From Epiperipatus broadwayi (lineage: Eukaryota; Onychophora; Udeonychophora; Euonychophora; Peripatidae), in the NCBI GenBank assembly GCA_028023455.1, contig JAQFVV010012416.1:6863594-6927593 (forward strand): DNA of 64,000 bases, in the 5' to 3' direction. How positions within the stretch are numbered: the first letter of the stretch is position 1; the number at the start of each line of letters is the position of its first letter. Shown piece by piece: positions 47,000 through 60,786 of this stretch. The position numbers were made by a program, and so were the translations under genes. Under the pieces are notes generated by a model. That model worked only from the letters and a program-made list of their open reading frames with translations, was not told the DNA's origin and did not search any database.

Positions 47000-47925
47000 T
47001 AGAGCCCAAATGATCTGGTGCAGTTTTATTTTTGACCAATATTCCTGACAATGTTTATGATCAGTTAAGATCTTGAATAGTCAACTATATAAGTACTGGT
47101 GAAATTTCTTCACTGCAAATAAAACAGTTAATACCTCTTTATATAACTAACTAGTTTTGCTCTGCTTTGGTTAGTGTTTTAGAAGTGAAGACTATTTGTC
47201 ACGTATAATTTAAAACTGCCCTGATCCCAAAATCCAATGCATCAGTTGTTAGTATCAGTTTAAGACTACTTCCATAATGTACTAATAAACTATCTGATAT
47301 CAGCAATTTCTTTGTAGCACTAAAATCTTTTTCTTAGGTTTGATCTCAATGTCATTTTTTTTCTTTTCTTAAATTATACAATAGTCATGCTACATGTGCT
47401 TTTCCCTTTAGAAAAGTTTCAAAATAATTAATCAGGCTCATGAAACCTATAGTTCTCATACATTATTGGTCTTGGGGCTTCTTTTATGGCTACAATTTTT
47501 TGAGAGTCAGGCTTTTTACCCTTGCTTGCTATAATATGCTCAAAGAATTTTATTTTAATCATCATCCAGATACAGTTTTCTGGATTAATTCTAGCTCCAA
47601 AACTAGATAACTTATTGCATACTTTTAAAAATTGTTTCTGTAATTTCTTGTCTGAATTTGCAACTATTAAAATATCATTGAAATAAAGTGTTATACCATC
47701 CATTTGTTGGAACAGCATGTCCATCTTGGCTTGGAAAGTAATTGGTGCAGTGATAATTTCATAAGGCAGACTATTGTAATTAAACAATTCCTTGTAAGTA
47801 GTGATTGTTAATAGTTTGGGGGTGCATTTAGAAACTGGAATATGATGAAACCCAACCTTCAAATCAATTTTAGCAAAATGACTTGCCTTTTCCATATTAG
47901 CTAATATTTCTCTGATTTTAAGCAC
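47000..47925 (-). pseudogene. Gypsy reverse transcriptase and RNase H, decayed
   Basis: The open part 47428-47925 carries FAKIDLKVGFHHIPV (first catalytic Asp kept), SLPYEIITAPITFQAKMD and YFNDILIVANSDK. The usual Y-x-D-D box reads YFND, so a catalytic Asp is lost. RINPENCIWMMIKIKFFEHI matches the downstream connection. RNase H-like sequence continues towards 47000 with stops. Confidence 0.85.
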
Positions 47926-48570
47926 CAGATACTAACTCTTTGTACAGTTTTTATTTACCATACTATGTAATGTCCACAAATGTGAATTTGTGCATTTGGT
48001 TTACATATCACTACAATTGGAGTAGCCCATTTGTCCTTTTTAACAGGTGTCAATACTCCCTAACTAAATAAATTATTTAATTTTTGTTCCACTATATTTT
48101 GTAGTGCCAAAGTAACTTTCCTAGGCCTGCAAATCATGAGGATTGCTTCATCTTGCAACCTGTGTCTACTGGAATAGTAATGATTTGCTCTTTACATTCT
48201 CAAAATAAACTTGTATGTTTATTTCTTATTTCTTCCTTAATAGAAATCTTGTTAACTATACCTAATTTCTATTCTCAAGAGCAGCAAACCCTCCCTACAT
48301 ATAATAGAGTCAAGTCTGTCTTAAACTATATACAATGGTAACCCTATGTTTTTTTTTTTAAATTTCTACTTACATTTACTTTGCCTAATACTCTCATAAT
48401 ATTACCATTAGCTTCTTTCCCTCTCAAACTAGTTTTCATTAATATAGGGAAAAATCATACAATTTTTTGTTACTTTATTCCAGTCTTTGACTGCCATCAT
48501 TGACATACCCTATCTGCTGTCAATTTTCATTTTTCACTTTTGTATTTAATAAATTCACTGATATCATGAA

Positions 48571-49420
48571 TTAATTGCAATGAATAATCTGGATATTATA
48601 TATCTTGCGGGTCTGTTTGGGTTTTTTTTTTTTGGGGGGGGGGGGATTGATGAGAGATGTTATGATTTTTTTTCCCCCATTAGCCCTACATGCTTTCTCT
48701 AAATGATCTACTTTGCCATAGACTCTACAATGCTCTTTGTTAAATATACAGTTCTGCACCATGTTACCTTTTTTGTACAACAATAACAATTTCCTTTATC
48801 TTACTCTTAGTATGTGGATATTTATTTTCAGTTTTTTTGCAGAAATGTGCTATATTCATCATTAGTAGTAAAATTTTAAAACTTTGGTCAAGAACTATTT
48901 CATGGGCTACTCCCATTTTGATGGCCTCCCTGTATGTCAACTATCTTGAAGTCATCAACTGCTATCTAAGCTTATTATTGAACCTTGACCCAAAGTAATT
49001 ATTGAAATAGAGTATCCTCTAATACCTCACCAGAACTACAACTCTTAGCAAGTTTCCTCAATGTTTGATCATAATCACATGCGTTCCTATTTATTTTGCC
49101 ATTTATTCCTAAAATGTAACTGGCCTACCTGTTTAGAGGGATTGGGGCTAAAATTATTATCTTCTTATTCAACTCTACTTTGAATGGCAATTTCTCTGGT
49201 TTTTAGTCATCATGTAGCTGATTTGTGATTTATACCACACATTGCCCAACATAACATAGCAATGTGGCACCCTCAATGTGGTCATTGATAGATTCATTAA
49301 TAATAAAAAATGCTTTGATCCTCTTGAGATAAATTGGCCAACTAACAGGATTATTAATATTAAATTCATGTATTTTCACTTGCAATACAGCCTTCATCTT
49401 AATTCTTAATCCAAATTGAA
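48571..49420 (-). pseudogene. Gypsy gag with CCHC finger, decayed
   Basis: Around 49400-49200, INNPVSWPIYLKRIKAFF and INDHIEGATLLCYVG (frame interrupted) match the core of gypsy gag proteins. At 48789-48571, FNKEHCRVYGKVDHLEKACR is a degenerate C-x2-C-x4-H-x4-C knuckle with the second Cys changed to Tyr. Confidence 0.7.
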
Positions 49421-49564
49421 TAAGTATTAAGTAAAAAAATTTTTTTTTCCTTTCTTACATGATTACTGACTTACTAGCCAATATTTCCTTATTATGCCTA
49501 CACAATTCTACTATGAATGCAAAGTCACAGGTTGAATTCAATCCTGTTAATGGCACTAATTTTC

Positions 49565-50174
49565 TGCTATGAATAGCCACCACAAATACTACAATCATGG
49601 CAAAGGTGGCCAGACAAGCAGAAACAAAAATAATTCAAAAACAGTTTTTTATAATTAAAATTTGACTTTATTGACACAAGTTAAACAGTAGTCAAAATTA
49701 AACCTGCAACATTTAATATACATTACAATTTAGATCATTACAGTTCAGTATTAAAATTACTACTTATGAATGCATGGCCATAAAGGTGTAAATTAAAACA
49801 TAAAACTAGTCCTAGACCCACTTTTGCATTTTCAGTGGTGAAATTCCCTGAGACACTCTACAGTTCTCTTTACACTCAGCCATTTAGAATCTTCTATAAA
49901 CATTACCAACTCCAATGATGTGAGTGTATAAAGTAGACACCGATTGCCCTTATCTGTGAGCATTTATATCTTTCCTGGTGGTAATGGAATATTCTAGAAC
50001 ATGATTAATTATTATCTTTTAACTAATCTGGGGATGTTTATCAACATTTTATCTTTAACATTCGTAACTTCATAATACTTTATTTCTTTTAACTTAAGCA
50101 TTCATTTTATTTCTAGTTACCTTATCTCTTTACATTCTAAATATATATGTAGCATTAAATATCTATATATAGTA
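49565..50174 (-). repeat. 5' LTR of the gypsy element
   Basis: Starts TGCTATGAATAGCC on the plus strand and ends near TATATATAGTA, where TAGCA is expected. About 610 bp, colinear with the 3' LTR. Confidence 0.8.
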
Positions 50175-50879
50175 ATTTTATTTTATTAAATAAAGTATTT
50201 TGGATTTTTTAAATTACTATTTTTTTATTAAAAGAATAATTCTCAACTATCTAGTGTGATTTTGAACAATGGTTGAGTGATGAACTGAAGATATTCCTGA
50301 ATCAGTGCACATCCTATTTTCTGTGTTCAAATATCACATGACCTTCTGAGAAATCACATTTGGTTAATTTAATCCTCAATTTAGTGGCCAGTGTTTATAA
50401 ATAATTATTACTGGAAGGTAGTATATATAATCAATTTTTTTTTAAATTGAACTCTGGATTTTTGTTTTATTCAAGCCACATTTAACTGTCATTAGGATGA
50501 CCAAGTAAAAAAGAGGAAAAACCACCAGCTGCCTGAAATTTAACCTGGATCTGTTATGAACTTGTCCAAACTATTTTGAAATAATCTGTACTTAAAATGA
50601 AGAAAAAAATGTGTAAACATCAAATTTCAAAGGCAGGAGATTGATGAAGGACTTATGGCAACATGAACAGGATCGTAAATAGAATCAATTAATGCATGTC
50701 ATCATGGAAGAAATATTAGCTCACAAAAAATTCTCACAACAAACTAAAGAGTATTCTGACTACAAAACTTTTTAAAAACCTGATTAGCACCTAAGTTTTA
50801 AAAAAAAATTGATTATCGAATTGACTGTTATTTTAATGTATTAATTATTTTAAATTTCATTTTATGACATCTTAGCATA
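50175..50879. other. AT-rich sequence between two gypsy pieces
   Basis: No coding motif found. It may include the 3' part of the second gypsy copy. Confidence 0.35.
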
Positions 50880-51420
50880 ATCCATATAAATCCTTTGCCA
50901 TGATTGGATGGCATGTGGCCATGGCTCCAGTACTTTAGAGGATAGCCTCACCATTGATTGTCATGCATATTTTTGACTGCTTATTCTATATCATGATTTA
51001 TACTAAGCCACCATACCCAAGACCTAACCAATTCTTTCATTCTGATGTTTTCAGGGCACACTTTGTGTAATTAATACTTATTTTCTCTCTTCTACTGAAA
51101 TCAACAAGCAGTTGGTCATTAAAATGCAGTCATTGAACATGGGTAGATTCTCACAGTTGTTCCATTTAGGCTCAACCATATAGTTTGGTTGATATCATTC
51201 ATCTTTTAAAACATTTTTTAATTAATTGGTATCCAGAATTTATCCACTTGTCCATGACATAACTGGTTAATATTTCCAACTTCATCAAGTTGATGTAGTT
51301 TATTTCAGTGATCTATGGCTTGTATTCACTCATATCCAGCCTTCTCAATAAAGCATCGGCATGAGTGAGTTGTTTTCCAAGCTCATATATTAGTTCAAAG
51401 TCATAATAAGCTAATATATA
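50880..51420 (-). pseudogene. Second gypsy pol fragment: RNase H end and integrase zinc region
   Basis: LAYYDFELIYELGKQLTHAD, then ALLRRL, is the end of RNase H (YDFEL.Y..GK...ADALSR in the family). Further on, MKELVRSWVWWLSINHDIE and YPLKYWSHGH (about 50900-51020) match the integrase zinc-binding region (RMK.LARSYVWWPGID.DIE). Stops throughout. It is not part of the element at 45032, which has its own copies of these regions. Confidence 0.75.
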
Positions 51421-52620
51421 TATATATATAGTACCGGGTTCGAATATGTGTCCTTGAAACACCGGCCTCTTAGGCAGAGAAGAACATACTTGGAGAGTAT
51501 GTATGCCCAAACAATAGCTATAAAATATATAACTAGCGTTACATTTCCAGGACATAACTTCTTCTCGACTGTTGAATTCAACACACCGTTCAAAGCACTT
51601 TTTTGTTTCGTGTAGACATGGGCACCAGCTATTTATTCTGAAAGGATGAACAATGCACTTTGAGCAATGGCCACTAACTCAATACCTAAATCCATGACTA
51701 GATCAGCTGTTTGTAATCACTAATAGATTATACATAATTAGTGATTAAAAGAATTGATAAAAGAATTATAAAAGGAATTTATAAAAAGAGATTGATAAAA
51801 AGAATTGACCGACAAATAGAGTTTAATTTTAAAGACAATTTATTAACTAACATTAATTTACTAAATTTAAACCTTTTTATAATTTAATATAATACACACA
51901 CATTTTAAATTAACATTTCTAAACTAGTTTAAATATTCTTGTAGATTTTAATAATAGAACACTAGTATTTTTATCTAATTTAACTAATAACACTGATATA
52001 ATGATCATGCATATATTAACTCATATAGCATTCACAAATATAGTAATAAAGCATTAATAGCATTTGAAACTTAAACACACATATCAATAGTTCATTTTAT
52101 GTATGATATAGTTCATATAATTAGACTCTTGGAGGATTCACATGAATTAATGCAATGCATTGGCTATTACAGTATAAACAAAATAAACAAATGTTTTACC
52201 TAGGATTTTGAACATAGATTTAGAACTTTGTTTTCTTCTTGTTTGTTGCTTCTTCCAGTCAGCTGGGACATTTCCTTGATGAGTTTTCTTATTATTCATG
52301 ATCATTACTATTGGAGACAATTAGATATTGATGGAGATTTCCAAGTTGTTAAATTGACATTATTTCACGGGCAGATCTTGCTGTTTTCATCGGACATCAG
52401 GTTGTGGAGACAACGTGCATTCCCAAAATCTTCTCAGCACTGCATTTTGTTTCTGGATACCATTAACTTAACTGACTCAATTAATTTCTGAACTCAATTC
52501 GCTCAATTAATTTGTGAACTGAACTGTCCGATAAAAAAAGTCTCTTTATACCTGCGACATGTTGTCCTTGTAATATCTTCCAGCAATATCTGTTGTCAAA
52601 TTTTCATTGATAATCCTTTG
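51421..52620. other. Unassigned, partly GC-richer sequence
   Basis: After a short (TA)n run the sequence AGTACCGGGTTCGAATATG begins abruptly, breaking the gypsy fragment. At 52200-52560 another GC-richer block carries TATAAAGAG on the minus strand (about 52540) and may be LTR-derived. No motif permits a call. Confidence 0.3.
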
Positions 52621-55600
52621 ATAAATGTGTTTTGGAAGATTGTTTAATTAGTAATAGCCATGCAGAAGTGTTGTTTTATATTTTAATTAATAGCCATTGC
52701 CATGTTTTTAATGATAATCTTCTTTTATTTCGCATACATTTTTTATTTATTTACAATCGCACATATATACACACATATATATTTTAATACAATTTACTAT
52801 TTAGTTTTTTACGATGACTTTTTCTTTACCTAAACTTGAATGAAAAGAGATTTATATTTTTTTTAAACTTTAAATTATATTTCAAATAATAATATTAGAC
52901 TCTACTTCCTTTTTTATAAAACCTTTAGTTTAACTTTTCTAACTACGATTCCCTTCCCCTCTTTTAATTAATCAATTTTAACTTTTATTTCAAAAACTAA
53001 TGATAGAAAAATATTTGACTCTTATTCTTTTCAAAAACAAACTGTAACAAACTCTTCAACATCTAATTTTACGTTTTTCTTTTATGAAAGATTATTTTAA
53101 TAATTTTTTTAGATAAAATTATATGTGCCAATATCAATATTGGTACAATATATATAATAAGCTGTGCCCTTAATGCTGAAACACAAACTAACATAAATAT
53201 TCTTTGGCTAACAATTGATAAATATAATAATCTATAATTGAATTATATAAACAATAACTATTAAAGATAAGTACTAGCTCAAAATGCACTTCTAATTTAT
53301 AATATCTATCAAAATTAATATTTCATAATAATTAAATATAATAAATTAACCAAGTTAAATATAATAATAATAAATAATCAGGGTTCAAATTAAATGCTCA
53401 GCTCATCCAATACACTAACAACTTAAATTCCAACTAGCTCATTAATTACACTTAAAAAATATGGTTTGATTAAAAATACTAATAAAATTATAAAACTCTT
53501 TACATGAGACATCGAGCAAGATAGAATGATTTAACATTAAGGATATATCCCAAGAGATATACTCTCAATGACATAAGAATATTACTCCTACTTAATTTAT
53601 ATAACAAAACTACCTTATAATACACAGAATAATCCTAACTTAATAAGTTATGAAATTTATTATGAAAACAATAAATCAATTACTAATCTTTTATAAATAT
53701 AATATTAAAATATAAGATTAACTAAAATTTCTATCCATTATCATTTCATACAACTCTATAATTATTTAACAACTCAGATTCATCTTTTAATAATAATAAG
53801 AAACAAATTAATACCATGTAGTTAAATATAATGAGAGATTTTACATATATTCAATTACCCTCACAAACAACCAACAAACAAGTAGAATACTTTACGATTC
53901 TCAAAATCATACCTCTATTTGACTTCATTAAACATAAATAAAATCATAAAATTCTTATAAAACATCTTATAATCTTTTATTTATTATGTGGCATTCACAG
54001 AAAATATTATATTCTTAATATAATTGCAACATTAAATATTTAAAATTGGCATTGAATAATTTTCATAATCACCAATAATTAGATCTTCTGTAATAATAAT
54101 TATAATATATTTTTATTAAATATGTGCAATAATAATATTCCAAATAATCTTTGCAAATCATGTGTGTGGATATGTAGATTTAAAGAAAACACTCAGACAC
54201 ATTAAACTCTCAAGACAACATAAATTAAAAACATTAACAATTGTATTATGATTTAACAATATACTATATTCATAACAATATAAATTTATAAAACTTAAGG
54301 TATTTACAAAGAAAATAACATAAAACATTAATTAAATTAAAATGTTTATGTAAGAAAACATAATAAAATAAACAAACATTAAATAGCATTCATTCCAATT
54401 ATTTATTGTGGAAAATAGAATATACATATTATTTCTATTCGTACAACAATGATATTTTATTGTCATTATTAGAATAAACAATAATAATAAATAAATATGA
54501 CTTAATGAACTAATATGCTTTGCATTATTTAGAAAAGTAATTATAGTTGTAGTAATGCCTATTAACTATGAAATTTAAATTAAAGTAAGCACTTATTTTA
54601 AATTTAGTATATAATATTATATTGAAAAAGATTAGGCACATACCAGTAAAGCATTTCTTTTTACCTTTCAGGTATATTCTAACATTTCGATGCAAAATTT
54701 AAACAAAGAAAAATATAGGTATTGCAATCATTCCAAAACTTAAGCTTGTGGTTAAGACCTGTAGAGGTCCCTACTATCACATTTTATGCACATATTCTTG
54801 AGGTTACAGCCTTAGTAAATATTACTTACATAATCAATGTGCGTTTAAATAAATTTATAATTAAAATTACTTTTAAAACATTTTTAAATATAATCCTATA
54901 ACTTTACTCTGTTCTGTGAGTTCACTATTCTTATAGAAATTTTAAATCATATTAAATAATTGTATTGCTTGACATTCTTTGTTTATTCATTTTATAATTT
55001 ATTACCATCATAGCATTCAGATATTATACTTTCATCACTCTTTCTTACAATCCAACAAAATATGCATTAATATTTGAGTTTAATGATCTCTAATATTCAA
55101 AAATTTCTAAGAATATCAAATCATTCCTTCTCCACTTTCACTATAAATAGTAAATAAGTAAGCATCATTTGTAATAACATTTTTCTCTCCTCTTGCATTC
55201 ACAAAAGTTTACAACTTTCAACAATCTAGTTATTATTCTAATCATCTTTTAAACTAACATTTACAATGTAATATCAGTGACAATTAATAGTGATTATAGT
55301 GAGGGATATGAATACAATAATAACTCAAACAAGTATAAACAGTATGGTTACAGTGCTTAAGGTCACACATTTGTCATGTACCCTAAATTCCATGGTTTCT
55401 ATTTCAGCTCTTACTGATCTTTAAAAATAATGCAACTGTCCATGTAATAACTATACATACCTTTGTTACCTGTATTTTAATTCTTAACTTACAACAATAT
55501 TATTCACATATAATATTCTTTTTTAATATATCTAGCACCTAGTTGAACATAAAAGAAGAATAACTATTTTAAAAATAATTTTATTTTTCTGATTTTTCCT

Positions 55601-56434
55601 TTTTAGATATATGTGTGCTTACAAGAAAACCTGTAATGTTTGTCACATGGTATTATTAAAACAATCAAACATGAATATTGGGGTGGAATTTTTGAAATTG
55701 ATTAACAATTTTAACCTTTTATTAAATCAGTTGCATAAAATAAGTTTGACCATGACCTTTTTTTTTATTGATTATAACATCTAAAAATAGATTTAAACTT
55801 GTGATGTTTAGACAGTAACTAAAATAATTAACTTTGTCTTAATTATTCAATAAAAATTATGTACTTAATTTAAAGTAAATATCCTTTTATTTAAAATAAA
55901 AACTTTTTTTTTATTTAAAAAATTTTTTAATTATTATCATTAAATCACTATAATATTAAATACTATTTATAAAATATATATATTTTTAAAAATAATTAAC
56001 ACTTTTAAATAACTCATTTTAAACTTCCCTTTTTTAACACACACATGCACATATATTCATACACATATAGGAAATGATTAATGAAACTATGAAATTTACT
56101 GTGCATTATAAAATAGTATTCTACAGTTAGCAAAACTAAAACTTTGTCTACTGATTTGAGATACCTTTAAAACTAGCATTATCTATGTTTAAATTATCCA
56201 AATTTTAATTTCAAACAGATATTACAGGGATTAACTAATGCTTTAGTAACTACTATTTTAAATGTCTTTTAATACAGATTAATAAATAATATTTTTAAAA
56301 GATAGAAAAAAACTCAGAACATATCACATTTTAAACTAACTTTTATCCAAGTTTAACTTTACAAATCCTGACTCTAACAACTATTAAATCAATTAAAACA
56401 GGCAATACTCACTATATATATTACCACACACAGA
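52621..56434. other. Long AT-rich stretch, nothing seen
   Basis: Very AT-rich throughout, no open frame of interest, no recognised repeat. Confidence 0.5.
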
Positions 56435-57150
56435 TAGATTAAAAACATTAAGGAGTTTTTAATTTAAGACTCATAGTTTTGTAGTTAAATGGAGGTAAAA
56501 GGTGGTTGCTGGAGGGTTGCATTAGATCCTAAGATCTAGATGCAGTGCTCTCAGATCCAATGCTCCTCACTGAAGTAGGCCATAAGCCAGAAACTAGTCT
56601 GGGGATATTGGATGAGTAGGCACTAGATATGGATTTTATGCACAAGTCTTCTGGCATCCATTGATTACTCTAGCTTACTGTGTGTGGCAATATATATAGT
56701 GAGTTTTGCCTGTTTTAACAACAGTTATACACAAGCATAAGAGGAGATGGTCATGTGATGTTTATTGGCCTAAAACCAATCCTACTGAATAGGATAGTGG
56801 TGGCTATGGTTGTTAAAAAACCAGACACCAAAATGCATTGGTACTGAACTGGGTTCAGACCCATATGACTATATAAGCTAATGGGCTTGGATTGAAAACA
56901 TTAAGGTGTTTTCAATTTAAGACTCATAGTTTTGTAGTTAAATGGAGATAAAAGGTGATTGCTAGAGGGTTGCATTAGATCCTAAGATCAAGATGCAGTG
57001 CTCTCAGATCCAAGGCTCCTCATTGATGAAGGTCATAAGCCATAAACTAGTCTGGGGATATTGGATGAGTAGGCACTAGATGGGGAATTTATACACAAGC
57101 CTTCTGGCATCCATTGATTACTCTAGCTTGCTGTGTGATGTTTATTAAAT
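56435..57150 (+). repeat. Family C tandem pair, decayed ribozymes
   Basis: Two units in the same direction; the GTC sites at 56599 and 57052 are 453 bases apart. First ribozyme: CTGAAGT with intact GAAACTAGTC. Second: TTGATGA and TAAA in place of GAAA. Both keep GGGGATATTGGATGAG. Confidence 0.85.
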
Positions 57151-57944
57151 CAATTAATTGATATTCTTTAGTAATTATTCAATATATTTAACAAAGATTT
57201 TACCTAGCTCAGAAATAGTAAAGTTTGTTTATTTATTTAGTTTGTTTATATTTATTTGAGTAAAAAAAAAATTTTTGAGTACTAACACCTACAATGGATA
57301 AGAACATTAAAACTTCCTTTTTTAAAAAAATGTTTCTTTGATACATCTTTCTTCCACTAGGTATCTCTACTTATATATATATATCCATTGATACAAATCA
57401 ACACAAGCAAAGTATTGTTTGATTTAGAATTAATTATCTCACTCTAAAAGTCTGAATTTAAAACTAATCAGTAATACGGAAGCATTTTTTTTTCAATTTG
57501 AATGAATTTAATAATAATCTAAAGAGACAGGAAAATTAATTTGAAAAAGTAAAAAGATCATTCAACTTTTAAAACATATCTGTAACTTATTATTTGTATT
57601 TATAAAAATAAATAAATACCTGACAATTATTGATACCCTGACCGTGACTGATTAATCTAAATTATTATTCTAATAATAGTAATATTGTATTATTTACAAT
57701 TTTTAATAAACGTAAATTTTGTTAGTAGCAGAAGAAAATAAATAAGTTCAAGGAGTCTATATAATTAATTTGTTTTAAGATTGTATATATGCAATATTAG
57801 TAAAAAGATAATTAAGAGAAATGTTTGACATAAGTCTAGATATATAATTTCCCCCACAATTTAACTAAAATTATTGTTGCTGTTGCTGCTATTATTTTAT
57901 TACTATTGTTGTTGTTATTATTGTTACTGTATTATTATTGTTGT
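57151..57944. other. AT-rich spacer, nothing seen
   Basis: No supported feature. Confidence 0.45.
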
Positions 57945-58116
<172 letters not shown>

Positions 58117-58240
58117 AATTTTCTTCTTTTCTGAGTTAACATAAAACTTGGTTGGCAATGAACATACTAATGAAAAAGGTATTTTTTTAATATGCTTCAA
58201 TATATTTACTATATTATTATCATTATCATCATTATTATTA

Positions 58241-58590
58241 TGTTTCAAAGAGTAAACTTTATTGAGACTCAAACAGGGTTACATAAGTTACATTTGAAAA
58301 CATGAGATCTCAGATACTAATTGATTCATGATATTACATATGTAATAAAAGTTTACAATTTTGATTGCGATAAGAAAAAAAAATATGAGTTACATTAATT
58401 AAAAAATAATAATTATTACATAACAAGATAACCATGTCAGTTTAGGTTTACATAGAATTTTTAAATGTGATATTGAGAGAAATATGTGGAAACACATGAT
58501 AGTATAATTGAAAATATATTTAGAGGAGGGGTTGAAATTGGTGTTAGATTAACATATGATCCTTATAAAAATTGGGCTCATATGGTAAGA
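58241..58590 (-). mobile_element. LINE 3' end, same family as at 9449
   Basis: ATGTTTCAAAGAGTAAACTTTATTGAGAC and AAACAGGGTTACATAAGTTA match ATGTTTCAAAAAGGGAACTT and AAACAGGTTACAT at 9449. It is preceded by a short ATT/ATC tract (58213-58240) and followed by (ATT)n at 58600-58768. The 5' boundary is approximate. Confidence 0.6.
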
Positions 58591-58599
58591 ATACTATTA

Positions 58600-58769
<170 letters not shown>

Positions 58770-58927
58770 ACCACTAAACATCACATGATTACCATCTCAT
58801 ACTAGCATAATTGTTGTAAACAAAGGCAAAACTCTTTTCTCCATACAGTAGTGCCACCCTGTGCTAACCAGAGTAATCAATAGATGCCAGAAGGCTTGTG
58901 CATAAAATCCCTATCTAGTGCCTACTC

Positions 58928-58986
58928 ATCCAATATCCCCAGACTAGTTTCTGGCTTGTGGCCATCATCAGTGAGGAGCCTTGGAT
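58928..58986 (-). ncRNA. Hammerhead ribozyme, family C, fully canonical
   Basis: Minus strand: ATCCAA (58986-58981), AGCC complement bulge, CCTCA, CTGATGA (58971-58965), TGGC-CACAA-GCCA, GAAA (58951-58948), CTAG, TC, cleavage between 58942 and 58941, TGGGG, ATA, TTGGAT. Inner stem I CCTCA/TGGGG and outer ATCCAA/TTGGAT both pair. Confidence 0.9.
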
Positions 58987-59370
58987 CTGAGAGCACTGCA
59001 CCTAGATCTTAGAATCTAATGCAACCCTCCAGCAGCCACCTTTTAACTCTACTTTGCTACAAAACTATGAGAATGTAAAACACAAAAAATATTTTCAATC
59101 TAAGCTCATAGTCATATGGGTCTGAACTCAATTCAGCACTCATACATTTTGGTGTCTTTGGCTCTTAAACAACCATAGCCACCACTATCCTATTAGGCAG
59201 GATTGGTGTCAAACCACTAAACATCACATGATCACCATCTCATACTAGCACATAATTGTTGTAAACAAAGGCAAAACTCTTCTCCATACAGTAGTTCCAC
59301 CCTGTGCTAACCAGAGTAATCAATAGATGCCAGAAGGCTTGTGCATAAAATTCCTATCTAGTGCCTACTC

Positions 59371-59429
59371 ATCCAATATCCCCAGACTAGTGTCTGGCTT
59401 GTGGCCATCATCAGTGAGGAGCCTTGGAT
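59371..59429 (-). ncRNA. Hammerhead ribozyme, family C, GAAA changed to GACA
   Basis: All pairing segments and CTGATGA are intact, but the core GAAA reads GACA, which should inactivate it. Confidence 0.75.
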
Positions 59430-59533
59430 CTGAGAGCACTGCACCTAGATCTTAGGATCTAATGCAACCCTCCAGCAGCCACCTTTTAACTCTACTTTAC
59501 TACAAAACTATGAGAATGAAATTGAAAACACAA

Positions 59534-59580
59534 CTGATGATGGCCACAAGCCAGAAACTAGTCTGGGGATATTGGATGAG
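59534..59580 (+). ncRNA. Hammerhead ribozyme, family C, stem I truncated
   Basis: CTGATGA 59534-59540, intact stem II, GAAA 59554-59557, CTAGTC and TGGGG. The upstream strand of stem I is replaced by the junction sequence AACACAA, so the fold is incomplete. Confidence 0.7.
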
Positions 59581-59977
59581 TAGGCACTAGATAGGGATTT
59601 AATGCACAAGCCTTCTGGCATCTATTGATTACTCTGGTTAGCACAGGGTGGCACTACTGTATGGAGAAAAGAGTTTTGCCTTTGTTTACAACAATTATGT
59701 GCTAGTATGAGATGGTGATCATGTGATGTTTAGTAGGTTTAACAACAATCCTGCCTAATTGGATAGTGGTGGCTATGGTTGTTTAAGAGCCAAAGACACC
59801 AAAATATATGGGTGCTGAATTGAGTTCAGCCCCATATGACTATATAAGCTATTGAGCTTATATTGAAAATATTTTTTGTTTTCAATTTCATTCTCATAGT
59901 TTTGTAGTAAAGTAGAGTTAAAAGGTGGCTGCTGGAGGGTTGCATTAGATCCTAAGATCTAGGTGCAGTGCTCTCAG

Positions 59978-60036
59978 ATCCAAGGCTCCTCACTGATGAT
60001 GGCTACAAGCCAGAAACTAGTCTGGGGATATTAGAT
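59978..60036 (+). ncRNA. Hammerhead ribozyme, family C, core intact
   Basis: ATCCAA, CCTCA, CTGATGA 59993-59999, stem II TGGCT-ACA-AGCCA (five pairs), GAAA 60013-60016, CTAG, TC, cleavage after 60022, TGGGG, ATA, TTAGAT (one mismatch to ATCCAA). Confidence 0.85.
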
Positions 60037-60437
60037 GAGTAGGCACTAGATAGGGATTTTATGCACAAGCCTTCTGGCATCTATTGATTACTCTGGTTAG
60101 CACAGGGTGGCACTACTGTATGGAGAAAAGAGTTTTGCCTTTGTTTACAACAATTATGTGCTAGCATGAGATGGTGATCATGTGATGTTTAGTGGTTTAA
60201 CACCAATCCTGCCTAATAGGATAGTGGTGGCTATGGTTGTTTAAGAGCCAAAGACACCAAAATGTATGGGTGCTGAATTGAGTTCAGACCCATATGACTA
60301 TATAAGCTATTGAGCTTAGATTGAAAATATTTGTTGTGTTTTCAATTTCATTCTCATAGTTTTGTAGTAAAGTAGAGTTAAAAGGTGGCTGCTGGAGGGT
60401 TGCATTAGATCCTAAGATCTAGGTGCAGTGCTCTCAG

Positions 60438-60496
60438 ATCCAAGGCTCCTCACTGATGATGGCCACAAGCCAGAAACTAGTCTGGGGATATTGGAT
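60438..60496 (+). ncRNA. Hammerhead ribozyme, family C, fully canonical
   Basis: ATCCAA 60438-60443, GGCT, CCTCA 60448-60452, CTGATGA 60453-60459, TGGC-CACAA-GCCA 60460-60472, GAAA 60473-60476, CTAG, TC, predicted cleavage after 60482, TGGGG 60483-60487, ATA, TTGGAT 60491-60496. All expected pairs form. Confidence 0.9.
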
Positions 60497-60592
60497 GAGT
60501 AGGCACTAGATAGGGATTTTATGCACAAGCCTTCTGGCATCTATTGATTACTCTGGTTAGCACAGGGTGGCACTACTATATGGAGAAAAGAG

Positions 60593-60594
<2 letters not shown>

Positions 60595-60634
<40 letters not shown>

Positions 60635-60737
60635 TTCATATGTCATAGCATCGGCCAGGACGCAAACCCACAACTGTCTGCAACCAACTACTTGCCTGCA
60701 TGGCGGCTGCGATACCTCTCGGCTAACAATGCAAGAC

Positions 60738-60783
<46 letters not shown>
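60595..60783 (-). mobile_element. SINE family 1 inserted within an (ATT)n tract
   Basis: The SINE body (60635-60737, minus) reads GTCTTGCATTGTTAGCCGAG to ATGCTATGACATATGAAAA and is close to the copy at 44743. (ATT)n lies on both sides (60595-60634, 60738-60783), consistent with insertion into the tract. Confidence 0.85.

Positions 60784-60786
<3 letters not shown>

Larger units (their letters stand above)
45032..50174 (-). mobile_element. Ty3/gypsy LTR retrotransposon, both LTRs present, coding region decayed
   Basis: Minus-strand element of 5.1 kb in the order 5' LTR (50174-49565), gag, RT, RNase H, integrase, polypurine tract, 3' LTR (45672-45032). The integrase lies after RNase H, as in Ty3/gypsy. 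A purine-rich GGAAGTGGAGGAGG (minus, about 45673-45688) adjoins the 3' LTR start. The LTRs differ by many substitutions and small indels, so insertion is old. Internal length about 3.9 kb suggests deletions. A clear target-site duplication is not visible. Confidence 0.85.

Noticed and set aside
46032-49369. Intact, currently mobile gypsy element
   Set aside because: LTRs have diverged, the RT box has lost an Asp, and all domains contain stops or frameshifts.
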